Below are positions 44,094 through 54,208 of a DNA stretch of 64,000 nt, one piece after another. How positions within the stretch are numbered: position 1 is the stretch's first letter; every line of letters starts with the position of its first letter. The notes beneath the pieces were generated by a model. The model saw only the letters and a list, made by a program, of their open reading frames with translations. It had not been told where the DNA came from and did not search any database. The stretch spans positions 372,001 to 436,000 of the forward strand of contig NZ_BMKD01000003.1 of assembly GCF_014643835.1 (NCBI RefSeq), written 5' to 3'. The translations under genes were made by a program, and so were the position numbers. The DNA is from Mucilaginibacter rubeus. Its GTDB lineage: Bacteria; Bacteroidota; Bacteroidia; Sphingobacteriales; Sphingobacteriaceae.

Positions 44094-45863
44094 ATGAAAA
44101 AATTAAACATAAAAGTAATTATACCATTAGCCGTATTGTTAGTGTGTATGGTTTACGCCTGCCAGAAGGATATTTTGAACAGGCCTATACAACGGTCGTT
44201 AAGCCCGAGTATCGTAGCTAATAAAACAGGTGTTGAGAGTTTGCTTATAGGCACTTATTCATTGCTTGATGGTGTAGGCGGTCGCGGCGGCGGTATTAAC
44301 GCGGCCGGTTCTAACTGGTTATTTGGCAGCGTGGCTGCCGGAGATGCCTATAAAGGCTCTGAACCATCAGACGGCGGTAACGACGCATTGCCGGTGGGTA
44401 ATTTTACATTAGCAACCTCAAATCCGTATATCACTTCAAAGTATACATTATGCTTTGATGGTGTGGCCCGTGCAAATGACGTTTTGCGTACGCTTGCCCT
44501 TGCGAAAGATATAGGCGCTGATGATGTTAAAAGGATAACTGGTGAAGCTAAATTTTTAAGAGCGTATTATTATATGGAGCTTAAAAAAATGTATAACATG
44601 ATTCCTTATGTTGACGAAACTGCCACCAATTACAACTTGCCTAACGACAAGGATATATGGCCAAATATTGAAGCTGATTTGCAAGCCGGTATTGACAATA
44701 TTCCTGTTACCCAGGCACAAAAAGGCCGCGCTAATAAATGGGTTGCCGTTGCATATTTGGCAAAAGCAAAAATGTTTCAGCATAAATTTTTAGAAGCCAA
44801 GAAGCTGTTTGATGACTTAATACCAAACGGGATAAAAGGTGACGGTAGCAAGTTTGCGTTAAACGTGAACTTTCAAAGGAACTTTAGTCCGCAGGCTGCC
44901 CAAAAAAATAGCCCCGAATCAGTTTTTGCAGCACAGGCTTCGGTAAATGATAACTCGGGTGGTAACAATGGTAATACCGGTGATGAGCTTAACTTTCCCT
45001 ATACCGGAGGCCCTGGCGCTTGCTGCGGCTGGTTTAATCCATCTCAATCACTGGCTAACTCATTTAAAACGGATGCCAGTGGTTTGCCGTTGTTTACTAC
45101 TTTTAATGATGGTCAATTAGTTAGTGGAAAGACTAATCCATATACCGGTACTGTAGATCCTCGTATTGATATCACCATGGGCCGCCCAAATATTCCGTAT
45201 CTTGATTGGGGTAATCCTCCGGCTGCCTGGATCCGTGACCCTACAGACGGTGTATTTAACCCGCGTAAAAACGTTTACTCGTCTGCCGAAAAAGGTACCA
45301 ATTCAAGTACCGAAAACTATTGGGCAGCTAACGAGGTTACTTCAAATAACGTAAACCTGATGCGTTGGAGTGATGTACTTTTAATGGCTGCTGAAGCCGA
45401 AGTTGAAGTTGGGGATGTTAATAAAGCTTTGGATTATGTGAACCTAGTCCGTAACCGTGCTGCCGGCAGTTCATGGTGGGTTTACAAAAACTCTGCTTAT
45501 GATCCCTCAAAATCTGAGTATACAGTTAAAACTACTCCGGCTGATAATTATCTGATCAAACCTTACCCTGCCGGTGTGTTTGCTGATAAAAATTATGCGC
45601 GTACAGCCATACATTTTGAGCGTAAGCTTGAACTGGCGATGGAAGGTCAGCGTTTCTTTGACTTACAACGCTGGGATCAGGGTACTGGAAGCATGGCAAA
45701 TGAGATCAACGCCTTCTTTGCATATGATATCAATATCAACCTACAGCTAAAAGGCGCTCATTTCACCAAAGGCAGAAACGAATACTATCCAATTCCGCAA
45801 AGTGAAATTGATTTGTCTGCATCAACCGGACAAGGTGTATTGAAACAAAACCCTGGTTATTAA
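44094..45863 (+). CDS. susD: SusD/RagB-type surface glycan-binding lipoprotein
   Basis: 589 residues; lipobox VCMVYAC places the lipidated Cys at residue 23. The N-terminal SusD-like region, TPR-type helices (ITGEAKFLRAYYYMEL) and C-terminal RagB region (LMRWSDVLLMAAEAEVEVG, FERKLELAMEGQRFFDLQRW) are complete. It caps the SusC barrel and binds the incoming glycan. A terminator-like hairpin follows. Confidence 0.95.
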   Translation: MKKLNIKVIIPLAVLLVCMVYACQKDILNRPIQRSLSPSIVANKTGVESLLIGTYSLLDGVGGRGGGINAAGSNWLFGSVAAGDAYKGSEPSDGGNDALPVGNFTLATSNPYITSKYTLCFDGVARANDVLRTLALAKDIGADDVKRITGEAKFLRAYYYMELKKMYNMIPYVDETATNYNLPNDKDIWPNIEADLQAGIDNIPVTQAQKGRANKWVAVAYLAKAKMFQHKFLEAKKLFDDLIPNGIKGDGSKFALNVNFQRNFSPQAAQKNSPESVFAAQASVNDNSGGNNGNTGDELNFPYTGGPGACCGWFNPSQSLANSFKTDASGLPLFTTFNDGQLVSGKTNPYTGTVDPRIDITMGRPNIPYLDWGNPPAAWIRDPTDGVFNPRKNVYSSAEKGTNSSTENYWAANEVTSNNVNLMRWSDVLLMAAEAEVEVGDVNKALDYVNLVRNRAAGSSWWVYKNSAYDPSKSEYTVKTTPADNYLIKPYPAGVFADKNYARTAIHFERKLELAMEGQRFFDLQRWDQGTGSMANEINAFFAYDININLQLKGAHFTKGRNEYYPIPQSEIDLSASTGQGVLKQNPGY

Positions 45864-45893
45864 TTAACCATTGATTTTAAATATTTAACTTTA

Positions 45894-45922
45894 GGTGGAG
45901 ATAGTTATCTCCACCTTTTTTT
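45894..45922 (+). terminator. Terminator/attenuator behind susD
   Basis: GGTGGAGAT (45894-45902) pairs with ATCTCCACC (45907-45915) around a 4-base loop and is followed by seven T. It should reduce read-through into the following lipoprotein genes. Confidence 0.8.
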
Positions 45923-45940
45923 ATAGTTTACTAACCAATA

Positions 45941-48900
45941 ATGAAGTATACCCTTCCCTTTATATGCCTGGTTGCCGTTTTATTTAGTGCCTGTAAAAAA
46001 GCTACACTTTTTGAACAGGTACCTTCTTCGCACTCGGGTATCACCTTCAATAATAAAATCGTTGAAAATGACACCATAAACCCGCTTACCAAACTTAACC
46101 TGTATAATGGCGGTGGCGTGGGCATAGGCGATTTTAATAATGATGGCCTGCAGGATATCTACTTTGTAGCCAATACTACATCAAATAAGCTATACCTTAA
46201 CAAGGGCGATATGAAATTTGATGACGTTACCGACGTAGCCGGTGTAAAGGGGAGTGGCGGCTGGGGCAGGGGAGTGGCTGTTGTTGATATCAACAACGAC
46301 GGCCTTATGGATATATATGTGTGCTATACTTTGCTTGATGATTCGGTTAAGCGCACTAATCTGCTTTATGTAAACCAGGGAATAGGTAACGACGGCGTAC
46401 CGCGCTTTAAAGAAATGGCTAAAGCGTATGGCCTCAATGTAAAACTTCACTCAACCATGGCGTCGTTTTTTGATTATGATAACGATGGCGACCTGGATAT
46501 GTACCTCACCGTTAATGAGGCTGTAGCCGGAGATAATCAAAGTACTTTCAGGCCGATAATAACTAATGGAAGTCACCGGAGTACCGGGCAGCTTTACCGC
46601 TGCGACTGGGATCCGGCGTTAAAACACCCGGTTTATACCAACGTATCCAAACGGGCAGGCATTGGGACCGAAGGCTATGGACATGCTGCCACCATTGTAG
46701 ATATTAACCGAGATGGCTGGAAAGACATTTACGTAACCAACGATTTTTTAACCGATAACATTTTATACATCAATAACGGCGACGGCACTTTTAGAGATAA
46801 AGTGAAGGAGTATTTTAAGCACACCGCCTTCAGCTCCATGGGGCAGGATATTGAGGATGTAAACAACGATGGTCTTGCCGATGTTTTTGAGGTTGACATG
46901 AACCCCGAGGATAACTACCGTAAAAAGATGTTCATGCCGCCTAATAATTACCAGATATTTCAAAATTTCGACAGGTATCAATATCAATATCAATACACCC
47001 GTAATACTTTACAATTAAACAACGGCCCGCGAATTGGCGGTAATGATTCTATTGGCGACCCCTCATTTAGCGATGTGGCTTTTTTAAGTGGTGTTGGACA
47101 AACAGACTGGAGCTGGGGACCCATGATAACCGATTTTGATAATGACGGGTATCGCGATATTGTAATAACCAATGGCTATCCGCGCGATGTAACTGATCAT
47201 GATTTTATAACTTTCAGGCAAATGGCCTATTCGGTAGCGTCAACCCAACAGGTGCTTGACCAAATCCCGATTGTGAAAATACCCAACTATGCTTTCCGCA
47301 ATACCAATGGTGTGCAGTTTGAAGATGTAACCCAAAGCTGGGGGCTTGATGCTCCCTCGTTTTCAAACGGATGTGCCTATGCCGATCTGGATAATGACGG
47401 CGCAATGGATATGGTGATCAACAATATTAATGATGAAGCCATGGTGTACAGAAACACCTCCCGTAATAAAGCAACAAACAGTAGTAACTACTTACATATA
47501 CAGTTTCACGGCGGTACTAAAAACCTGAACGGTCTTGGTGCTTTTGCCGATATTTATTACGATCACGGCAAACATCAATATTATGAAAATACACCTTACC
47601 GTGGTTATTTATCAACCATACAGGATATCGCCCACTTTGGCCTGGGTAACATATCTCAACTCGATTCGGTAGTGATCCGCTGGGATAACGGTAAAAAACA
47701 GGTGCTTACCCATGTTAAAACGAATCAAACACTCCAGGTTAAAATTGGCGATGCGAAGCTTAATTATACCAATAAACAGCCCTCTGTTGATAACACTGCG
47801 TTGTTTAAAGATGTCACTCAATCGGCAGGAATAACCTATAAACATAATGATCAGGATTATATCGATTTTAATGTTCAGAAACTGCTTCCGCATAAACTGT
47901 CGGAATATACGCCGGCCGTAGCGGTTGGCGATGTAGATGGTAACGGCATTGATGATATGGTGGTAGGCGGCACTACAAAATATCCGGCTCAGTTATTATT
48001 GCAGCAAGCCAGCGGAAAATTTATTCAGCGCGATTTAGTGCCTCAACCTAAAACTATCATCCCGGTTGGAGATCCCAACGATATGGCACATATGATATCG
48101 CCTGTAAGAGTGAAAGACGAAGGTATGTTGCTTTTTGATGCCGACGGCGATGGCGACCTTGATCTGTACGTTGCCAGCGGCGGTTATGAAAGCGAGCCTG
48201 GTTCATCAAATTACCAGGACAGGCTTTATGTTAACGATGGTAAAGGCAACTTCAAACTGCAACCCGATGCCCTGCCTAAAAACTTTACCAGCAAACTGTG
48301 TGTAAAAGCAGCAGATATAAACCGCGACGGCAAAATGGATCTGTTTATCTCCGGCCGTGTGGATCCCTGGAACTATCCTAAGCCGGTTTCAAGTTTTATT
48401 TTGCGTAACGATAGCAAGAACGGCGTTATCAAATTTACCGACGTATCCGCATCAGCGGCAAAAGAATTGAATAATATAGGTTTGGTTTGCGATGCCACAT
48501 TTACCGATTTTAATAATGACGGGTGGCCCGACCTGATTCTTACCGGCGAATGGATGCCGATCACATTCCTTAAAAACGATCATGGCATATACAAAAATGT
48601 AACGCAAAGCACCGGCGTTGAAAATAAGCTTGGTTGGTGGAATACAATTGCCTCCGGCGATTTTGACCACGACGGAGATACTGATTACATTATAGGCAAT
48701 ACCGGCCTCAATACTTTTTATAAAGCAACCGATCAATACCCGATTTATATTACTGCTAAGGATTTTGATAAGAATGGCAGCTACGATGCTTTCCCCTCTG
48801 TTTTCCTGAAAGATCAGCAGGGCCAATTGCAGGAATTTCCGGCTTTCGGGCGCGACGATATTGTGAAGCAAATGATCAGCATGCGTATCAGATTCCAGAA

Positions 48901-49555
48901 TTATAGGTCATTTGCAACAGCGACAATGGATTCGGTGATAACCCCAAAAATGCGTGAGGGGGCATTGCGTTTAAAAGTGAACTACCTGCAATCGGTATAC
49001 TTACGCAATGACGGGGGAGGGAAGTTTACGGCTATTCCACTCCCGGTTGAAGCGCAAATGTCTGAACTATGCGGCATTACTGTTGATGATTTTGATGGAG
49101 ATGGCAACCTTGATGTTGCACTGAACGGCAATGACTACGGCACTGAGGTTGCAACTGGCCGTTATGATGCTTTTAATGGTTTATTGCTAAAGGGAGATGG
49201 CAAAGGTGGCTTTAAACCGCTCAGCATTATGCAAAGCGGTATTTATATTCCTGGCAATGGCAAGGCCCTGGTGAAGCTTAAAGGAGCCCGTGGTAACTAC
49301 CTGTTGGCAGCTACTCAAAATCGTGACAGTATGAAATTGTTTGAACTGAAACGGCCAGTTAAAACCTATAATCTGCAGCCGCTTGATGCATTTGCAACCA
49401 TAAAATACAAAAATGGTAAAACTGCTAAACAGGAGTTTTATAATGGTAATTCTTTCTTGTCGCAATCGGGCAGATTCATTAATATTGATGATAACATGGC
49501 ATCGATAACTGTAACCGATAGTTATGGCCATCAACGTAATGTACCAATTAAATAA
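45941..49555 (+). CDS. FG-GAP/VCBS repeat lipoprotein with ASPIC/UnbV domain
   Basis: 1204 residues; lipobox VLFSAC puts the lipidated Cys at about residue 18. Many Ca-binding-type repeats of the form D.NNDG..D (DFNNDGLQDIYF, DYDNDGDLDMYL, DFDHDGDTDYII) build one or two beta-propellers. The ASPIC/UnbV module lies at about 515-610 (HFGLGNISQLDSVVIRWDNG). Such proteins often accompany SusCD pairs; function is unproven, with surface adhesion or glycan/protein binding usual suggestions. It starts 78 bases after susD. Confidence 0.9.
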   Translation: MKYTLPFICLVAVLFSACKKATLFEQVPSSHSGITFNNKIVENDTINPLTKLNLYNGGGVGIGDFNNDGLQDIYFVANTTSNKLYLNKGDMKFDDVTDVAGVKGSGGWGRGVAVVDINNDGLMDIYVCYTLLDDSVKRTNLLYVNQGIGNDGVPRFKEMAKAYGLNVKLHSTMASFFDYDNDGDLDMYLTVNEAVAGDNQSTFRPIITNGSHRSTGQLYRCDWDPALKHPVYTNVSKRAGIGTEGYGHAATIVDINRDGWKDIYVTNDFLTDNILYINNGDGTFRDKVKEYFKHTAFSSMGQDIEDVNNDGLADVFEVDMNPEDNYRKKMFMPPNNYQIFQNFDRYQYQYQYTRNTLQLNNGPRIGGNDSIGDPSFSDVAFLSGVGQTDWSWGPMITDFDNDGYRDIVITNGYPRDVTDHDFITFRQMAYSVASTQQVLDQIPIVKIPNYAFRNTNGVQFEDVTQSWGLDAPSFSNGCAYADLDNDGAMDMVINNINDEAMVYRNTSRNKATNSSNYLHIQFHGGTKNLNGLGAFADIYYDHGKHQYYENTPYRGYLSTIQDIAHFGLGNISQLDSVVIRWDNGKKQVLTHVKTNQTLQVKIGDAKLNYTNKQPSVDNTALFKDVTQSAGITYKHNDQDYIDFNVQKLLPHKLSEYTPAVAVGDVDGNGIDDMVVGGTTKYPAQLLLQQASGKFIQRDLVPQPKTIIPVGDPNDMAHMISPVRVKDEGMLLFDADGDGDLDLYVASGGYESEPGSSNYQDRLYVNDGKGNFKLQPDALPKNFTSKLCVKAADINRDGKMDLFISGRVDPWNYPKPVSSFILRNDSKNGVIKFTDVSASAAKELNNIGLVCDATFTDFNNDGWPDLILTGEWMPITFLKNDHGIYKNVTQSTGVENKLGWWNTIASGDFDHDGDTDYIIGNTGLNTFYKATDQYPIYITAKDFDKNGSYDAFPSVFLKDQQGQLQEFPAFGRDDIVKQMISMRIRFQNYRSFATATMDSVITPKMREGALRLKVNYLQSVYLRNDGGGKFTAIPLPVEAQMSELCGITVDDFDGDGNLDVALNGNDYGTEVATGRYDAFNGLLLKGDGKGGFKPLSIMQSGIYIPGNGKALVKLKGARGNYLLAATQNRDSMKLFELKRPVKTYNLQPLDAFATIKYKNGKTAKQEFYNGNSFLSQSGRFINIDDNMASITVTDSYGHQRNVPIK

Positions 49556-49565
49556 ACTATTATAA

Positions 49566-50888
49566 ATGAGATGCTTTAAAATATTTATAGCCGTTGCGGG
49601 TTGTGCCCTTGTTTTAGGTTGCGGTAGTAAGCCTAAAAAAACACCGATGATGAAAGATGCTGATGTTATACATAACAACATTGATCAGCTTACGCAGGTT
49701 ATTATTTATGATGTGTTCAGCCCTCCCGTAGCAAGCCGTATTTATGGATATACCTCGCTGGCTGCTTATGAGGCAATACGTTATTCTAATCCCGGATACA
49801 ATTCAATTACAGCTCAGCTGCGGGGCTTTGGTAAACCTCCCGAACCAAAGGCAGGGGTAAAGTATAATTATACGCTTGCGGCTACATCAGCGTTTTTTGC
49901 AGTAGCTCATAAGGTTACCTTCTCTATCGATTCGCTCAAAAAATATGAGGCCAAGGTTTACGCCATGTATAAAGACAACATGGATGATTCAACCTATGCC
50001 CGCTCAATGGCATTTGGCGAAAAAATTGGCAAGTACATCTTAAAAAGAGCAGCAGTTGATAATTATCCCCAAACCCGTGGCAAGCCAAGGTTTTTGGGCA
50101 ACGATAATCCGGGTAACTGGCATCCTACTCCTCCCGATTACCTGGATGGTGTTGAGTTTTGCTGGGGTACTATGCATACTTTCGCCGTTGACACCTCAAC
50201 CATGTTCCCTTTGCCTCCGCCACCTGCTTTTAGCGAGGATAAAAACAGCGAGTATTTTAGACAAACAATGGAGGTGTATAACCAAAGCAAAAACATTACG
50301 CCCGAGCAAAAAACTATTGCAAAGTTTTGGGATGATAATCCTTTTGTTATTGAGCATAATGGCCACATGATGTTTGCTAACAAGAAAATCACCCCGGGCG
50401 GTCACTGGATCGGCATAACCGCAATTGCCTGCAAGCAAACCCATGCTGATGTTGTAAAAACTGCGCAGGCTTATGCACTTACCTCAATAGCTTTGTTTGA
50501 TGCTTTTATTTGCGGCTGGCAGGTTAAGTATGAAACTAATTATATAAGACCGGTAACCATTATCAATGATAAAATTGACCACGACTGGTTGCCAATGCTG
50601 CAAACACCACCATTCCCCGAGTATCCGAGCGGCCACAGCGATATCAGTGGGGCCTCGGCTGTGGTGCTTACGCATTTATTTGGCGATAACTTTGCCTATC
50701 AGGATACCAGCGATCTGCGTTACATAGGCATGCAGCGCCATTTCGACTCATTTTTGAAAGCTGCCGACGAAACTTCAATAAGCAGGTTTTACGGCGGCAT
50801 CCACTTCCGGAACAGCGTTAATCAGGGCGCTGTACAGGGCAAACAGGTAGGCGAATATATCTGGAAAAAATTAAAACTTAAAAATTAA
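49566..50888 (+). CDS. Vanadium-dependent haloperoxidase-like PAP2 lipoprotein
   Basis: 440 residues; lipobox ALVLGC gives lipidated Cys19. The complete vanadate/phosphate site of the haloperoxidase-PAP2 superfamily is present: K(x6)RP as KYETNYIRP (Lys about 320), PSGH (about 354-357) and SR(x5)H as SRFYGGIH (about 405-412). With vanadate such enzymes oxidise halides by peroxide; with phosphate specificity they are acid phosphatases, and sequence alone cannot separate the two. The length and the extra N-terminal helical half favour the haloperoxidase branch. It is ten bases after the UnbV gene. Confidence 0.87.
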   Translation: MRCFKIFIAVAGCALVLGCGSKPKKTPMMKDADVIHNNIDQLTQVIIYDVFSPPVASRIYGYTSLAAYEAIRYSNPGYNSITAQLRGFGKPPEPKAGVKYNYTLAATSAFFAVAHKVTFSIDSLKKYEAKVYAMYKDNMDDSTYARSMAFGEKIGKYILKRAAVDNYPQTRGKPRFLGNDNPGNWHPTPPDYLDGVEFCWGTMHTFAVDTSTMFPLPPPPAFSEDKNSEYFRQTMEVYNQSKNITPEQKTIAKFWDDNPFVIEHNGHMMFANKKITPGGHWIGITAIACKQTHADVVKTAQAYALTSIALFDAFICGWQVKYETNYIRPVTIINDKIDHDWLPMLQTPPFPEYPSGHSDISGASAVVLTHLFGDNFAYQDTSDLRYIGMQRHFDSFLKAADETSISRFYGGIHFRNSVNQGAVQGKQVGEYIWKKLKLKN

Positions 50889-50903
50889 GGGCTGAGCTAT
50901 TTT

Positions 50904-52469
50904 ATGAATTTAAAAAAAAGCTTATTAACCATATCATACCTTTTTTCATTTTCTGCAATATTAGCCGGTTTAACGCTCATCAATAGCTGCAAGCGGAAAC
51001 CGGCATATCAACCTTATAAATTTACCGGCGATGTGATAGTTGATGGTAAAAACCTGGTACAATTAAAGTGTACCCGCTGCCACTCGTTAGTGCCTGTTGA
51101 TGCATTACCTAAGGATGTTTGGCTTAACCACACGCTGGTTAATATGGCCCCGCTGCTGCATATTTCAACTTATGGCGGTTCGTCATACTATAAGGATAAT
51201 CCGCTTGATACTACCGGCGCCACTATTGCCGAATGGACAGCCATTTTAGATTATTATAAAAAAGCTGCACCCGACACCTTGCTGCCGGCTAAAAAGCCAA
51301 TCCCATTAATAAATGATTGGGCTGGTTTTACACTTAAAAAGCCTGCACGGGTAGGTTATACCGCTTTTACTACTATGCTTGCTGCCAATGCAGCTACAGG
51401 GCGTATGTATAGTGCCGACGCTGTGGATGAAAAATTGTATACCTGGGACAGTAATTTAAAAATGGACTCCCTCGCCAAATTTCCATCAGCCGCAGTTGGG
51501 GTTAGTTTTGACAAGGATAGTGCCGGGAATAATATAGGCTTTTTCGCCTGTATTGGGCGTATGGCACCGGTTGATTTTCCGAATGGTAAAGTAGTTAAAG
51601 TGAACCTTGATGCGCAGCATGTTAATAACGAGCAAACTTACATTGCATCTGATTTGCCCCGGCCTGTTGGCACAATAACAGGCGATTTTAATAAGGACGG
51701 TTTGCAGGATGTTGTAGTTTGCGGTCAGGGCAAATTTAAAGGAGGCGTTTACCTGCTTAAGCAAAATAAGGATCATACGTATGAGCAACAAACCATTTAT
51801 GACAAGCCGGGCGCTGCACAAGCTTTAGCCGGCGATTTTAACAACGATGGCTGGACAGATGTAATGCTGTTAACCGGAAGCGGCGATGAAGGCCTTTGGT
51901 TGTTGTTGAATGATCAAAAAGGAGGATTTACAACCCGGAACCTGCTATATTTTCCGCCGGTTTATGGTTCAAGCAGTTTTCAATTGGTTGATATGGATCA
52001 TGACGGCAAACTTGACCTGGTACTAACCTGCGGCTACAACTACCGTGATTCGAGGATTCTGAAACCTTACCACGGCTTATACATTTTTACCAACACGGGC
52101 GACTGGAACTTTAAACAACGCTGGTTTTACCCTATAAATGGTTGTACTAAAGCCATTGCCACCGATTTTGATGGTGATGGAGATATCGATATTGCTACGA
52201 TAGCTTTCTTTGCCGATATGAAAAATACGCCTGCCGAAGAGTTTGTTTACTTTGAACAGGCTAAACCTTTAGACTTTAAGCCCCACGCTTTGCCAATTAG
52301 CAAGCTTGGCCACTGGATGTGCATGGAAATTGCAGATTTGAATAAGGACGGCAAACCCGACATTGTATTAGGTAATTATGCAGATGGTTTTATGTTCCAG
52401 GATGGTTTTAAACCTAATTGGGACCAGCACCTGCCATTGATAATGCTTGAAAATCACACCAAAAAGTAA
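50904..52469 (+). CDS. Haem-motif FG-GAP repeat lipoprotein, paralogue 1
   Basis: 521 residues; a membrane-type leader ends in a lipobox LINSC. A cytochrome-c motif CTRCH lies at residues 56-60 within a short helical domain (about 45-120). A VCBS/FG-GAP beta-propeller follows (DFNKDGLQDVVV, DFDGDGDIDIAT, DLNKDGKPDIVL). The next gene is a clear paralogue. A haem attached at CxxCH would make it an electron-transfer or peroxidase-associated surface protein; this is inferred from the motif. It starts 15 bases after the haloperoxidase gene. Confidence 0.82.
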   Translation: MNLKKSLLTISYLFSFSAILAGLTLINSCKRKPAYQPYKFTGDVIVDGKNLVQLKCTRCHSLVPVDALPKDVWLNHTLVNMAPLLHISTYGGSSYYKDNPLDTTGATIAEWTAILDYYKKAAPDTLLPAKKPIPLINDWAGFTLKKPARVGYTAFTTMLAANAATGRMYSADAVDEKLYTWDSNLKMDSLAKFPSAAVGVSFDKDSAGNNIGFFACIGRMAPVDFPNGKVVKVNLDAQHVNNEQTYIASDLPRPVGTITGDFNKDGLQDVVVCGQGKFKGGVYLLKQNKDHTYEQQTIYDKPGAAQALAGDFNNDGWTDVMLLTGSGDEGLWLLLNDQKGGFTTRNLLYFPPVYGSSSFQLVDMDHDGKLDLVLTCGYNYRDSRILKPYHGLYIFTNTGDWNFKQRWFYPINGCTKAIATDFDGDGDIDIATIAFFADMKNTPAEEFVYFEQAKPLDFKPHALPISKLGHWMCMEIADLNKDGKPDIVLGNYADGFMFQDGFKPNWDQHLPLIMLENHTKK

Positions 52470-52485
52470 AGCGATACCGAACTGT

Positions 52486-54039
52486 ATGAGGAAAGCAGGA
52501 GGGGTGAGCATAATAAAACGAAACGTATTGTTGCTGACTATAATATTCGCAGCTGTTGTTATTGCCGCATTGAATAGTTGCGGCGATAATGAACCGAGCG
52601 ACGAAGAACTTTTGGCCGACGCTAAAAAAACGGCGTTCCAACATTGCGGCAGCTGCCATGAACCACCCGATGCTTCTTTACTGGATAGTGCCACCTGGGA
52701 CAAGCACATATTACCGGCCATGGGAGCAAAACTTGGCATGCGCTCCTTTATGGACCAGTATATAGCAGGTCCGGGGGCCACGCTGTCTCTTGCTGACTGG
52801 ACAAAGATTGTTGTGTACTATAAGTACGCCTCACCCAAAAAACTAAAAATTCCCAAACCGGATGCTTTACTCGATTCGGCTATATTTTCGGTGAAAAGAC
52901 CTGTTAATGTTGACACAAAATCAGGGGAGGCCATGACCACCATGGTTAAGTTTAATGATGTTGATAAGCACTTTTATGCAGGAGATGCCGGCAATAAGCT
53001 TTACCGCTGGAATAGTGACCTTACAGCTACCCTGATAAAAAAATTCCATTCGCCAATAACCGATGCTACCTTTTATCAATCGGCAACCGAACCTAACAGC
53101 GTCGTAGTTACCTGCATCGGGATACTTCCGCCTAATGATCAACTCAAAGGAACCTTAACACATATTAATCTCGACAAGAAATCAAAAGATACCACCCTAA
53201 TGGCCGATAGTCTGCCACGCCCGGTTAAAAGTGCGGCGGCCGACTTTAACAAAGATGGCCTGATGGATTATGTTAGTTGCGGTTTTGGCCGCGACCGGGG
53301 TGGTTTGTTCCTATTACAGCAACAAACTAATCATACATTCAAAAGAAAGATCATCCGTGCAGTTCCTGGTCCTGAAATAGTTTATACCGGCGATTTTAAC
53401 AGCGATGGCTGGCCTGATATTGCCTGCCTGTTTGCCCAGGCCGATGAAGGGATCTGGCTGTTTCTGAACGATAAAAAGGGAGGATTTACTACCCAAAATA
53501 TCATACGTTTTCCATCTGTATATGGGTCGAGCAGTTTCCAGTTGGTGGATGTTAACAATGACGGCAAACTCGACATTGTATATACCTGCGGCGATAACAA
53601 TGATTACTCGCCTATATTTAAGCCCTATCATGGAGTTTATATATTTACCAATCAAGGCAACTGGAAATTTATACAAACCTACTTTTACCATATCAACGGC
53701 TGCTCCAAAGCAATAGCCGCCGATTTTGATAAGGATGGAGATCTTGATCTTGCTGTAATAGCTTTCTTTCCTGATTATAAATATCATCCTACCGAAGGTT
53801 TTACCTATCACGAGCAGGTTAGTCCGGGAAAGTTTAAAGTACACGAGGTTCCGGTTAATTTATTAGGCCGTTGGATTTCGATGGAAGCCGGTGATATTGA
53901 TGGCGATGGCGATACTGATCTGGTTTTGGGCAATTTTTCAGTAGGGGCGCAGGGCCTGATGAACCAAAAGGATTATAAACCCAACTGGGATATGTACGAG
54001 CCAATTATTGTACTGCAGAATAAAACAATCAAGAAGTAG
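52486..54039 (+). CDS. Haem-motif FG-GAP repeat lipoprotein, paralogue 2
   Basis: 517 residues from ATG 52486, 16 bases after the previous stop; an upstream in-frame ATG at 52447 overlaps that gene and was rejected. Lipobox ALNSC and haem motif CGSCH (residues 54-58). It shares long stretches with the preceding protein: DSLPRPV, VYGSSSFQLVD, KPYHG.YIFTN and NGC.KAIA.DFD. The two arose by tandem duplication but now differ widely, so both are likely kept for use. It ends the SusCD-haloperoxidase run. Confidence 0.82.
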   Translation: MRKAGGVSIIKRNVLLLTIIFAAVVIAALNSCGDNEPSDEELLADAKKTAFQHCGSCHEPPDASLLDSATWDKHILPAMGAKLGMRSFMDQYIAGPGATLSLADWTKIVVYYKYASPKKLKIPKPDALLDSAIFSVKRPVNVDTKSGEAMTTMVKFNDVDKHFYAGDAGNKLYRWNSDLTATLIKKFHSPITDATFYQSATEPNSVVVTCIGILPPNDQLKGTLTHINLDKKSKDTTLMADSLPRPVKSAAADFNKDGLMDYVSCGFGRDRGGLFLLQQQTNHTFKRKIIRAVPGPEIVYTGDFNSDGWPDIACLFAQADEGIWLFLNDKKGGFTTQNIIRFPSVYGSSSFQLVDVNNDGKLDIVYTCGDNNDYSPIFKPYHGVYIFTNQGNWKFIQTYFYHINGCSKAIAADFDKDGDLDLAVIAFFPDYKYHPTEGFTYHEQVSPGKFKVHEVPVNLLGRWISMEAGDIDGDGDTDLVLGNFSVGAQGLMNQKDYKPNWDMYEPIIVLQNKTIKK

Positions 54040-54175
54040 GGTTTCATTAACCGTTTTAACAAGGACAGAGGTTGTCTTGATAAGAAACTGGTAAATTGAT
54101 TACTAAAGCCCCAAAACGTATCATTTGTACAATAAATTGATAAATAAGTACCGCTGTATCTGGTTGTATGTTAAG

Positions 54176-54183
54176 TAGTTTTG
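54176..54183 (+). promoter_or_regulatory. Possible -7 box for the GH2 gene
   Basis: TAGTTTTG fits TAnnTTTG and lies 25 bases before ATG 54209; no clear TTG at -33. It would make the GH2 gene a separate transcript. Confidence 0.45.
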
Positions 54184-54208
54184 CCATACTTATTTATTGA
54201 TATACTAA

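Noticed and set aside
52447-52485. Upstream start for the second haem-motif lipoprotein
   Set aside because: It overlaps the previous gene's end and gives a leader without signal-peptide character; ATG 52486 gives a normal lipoprotein leader.
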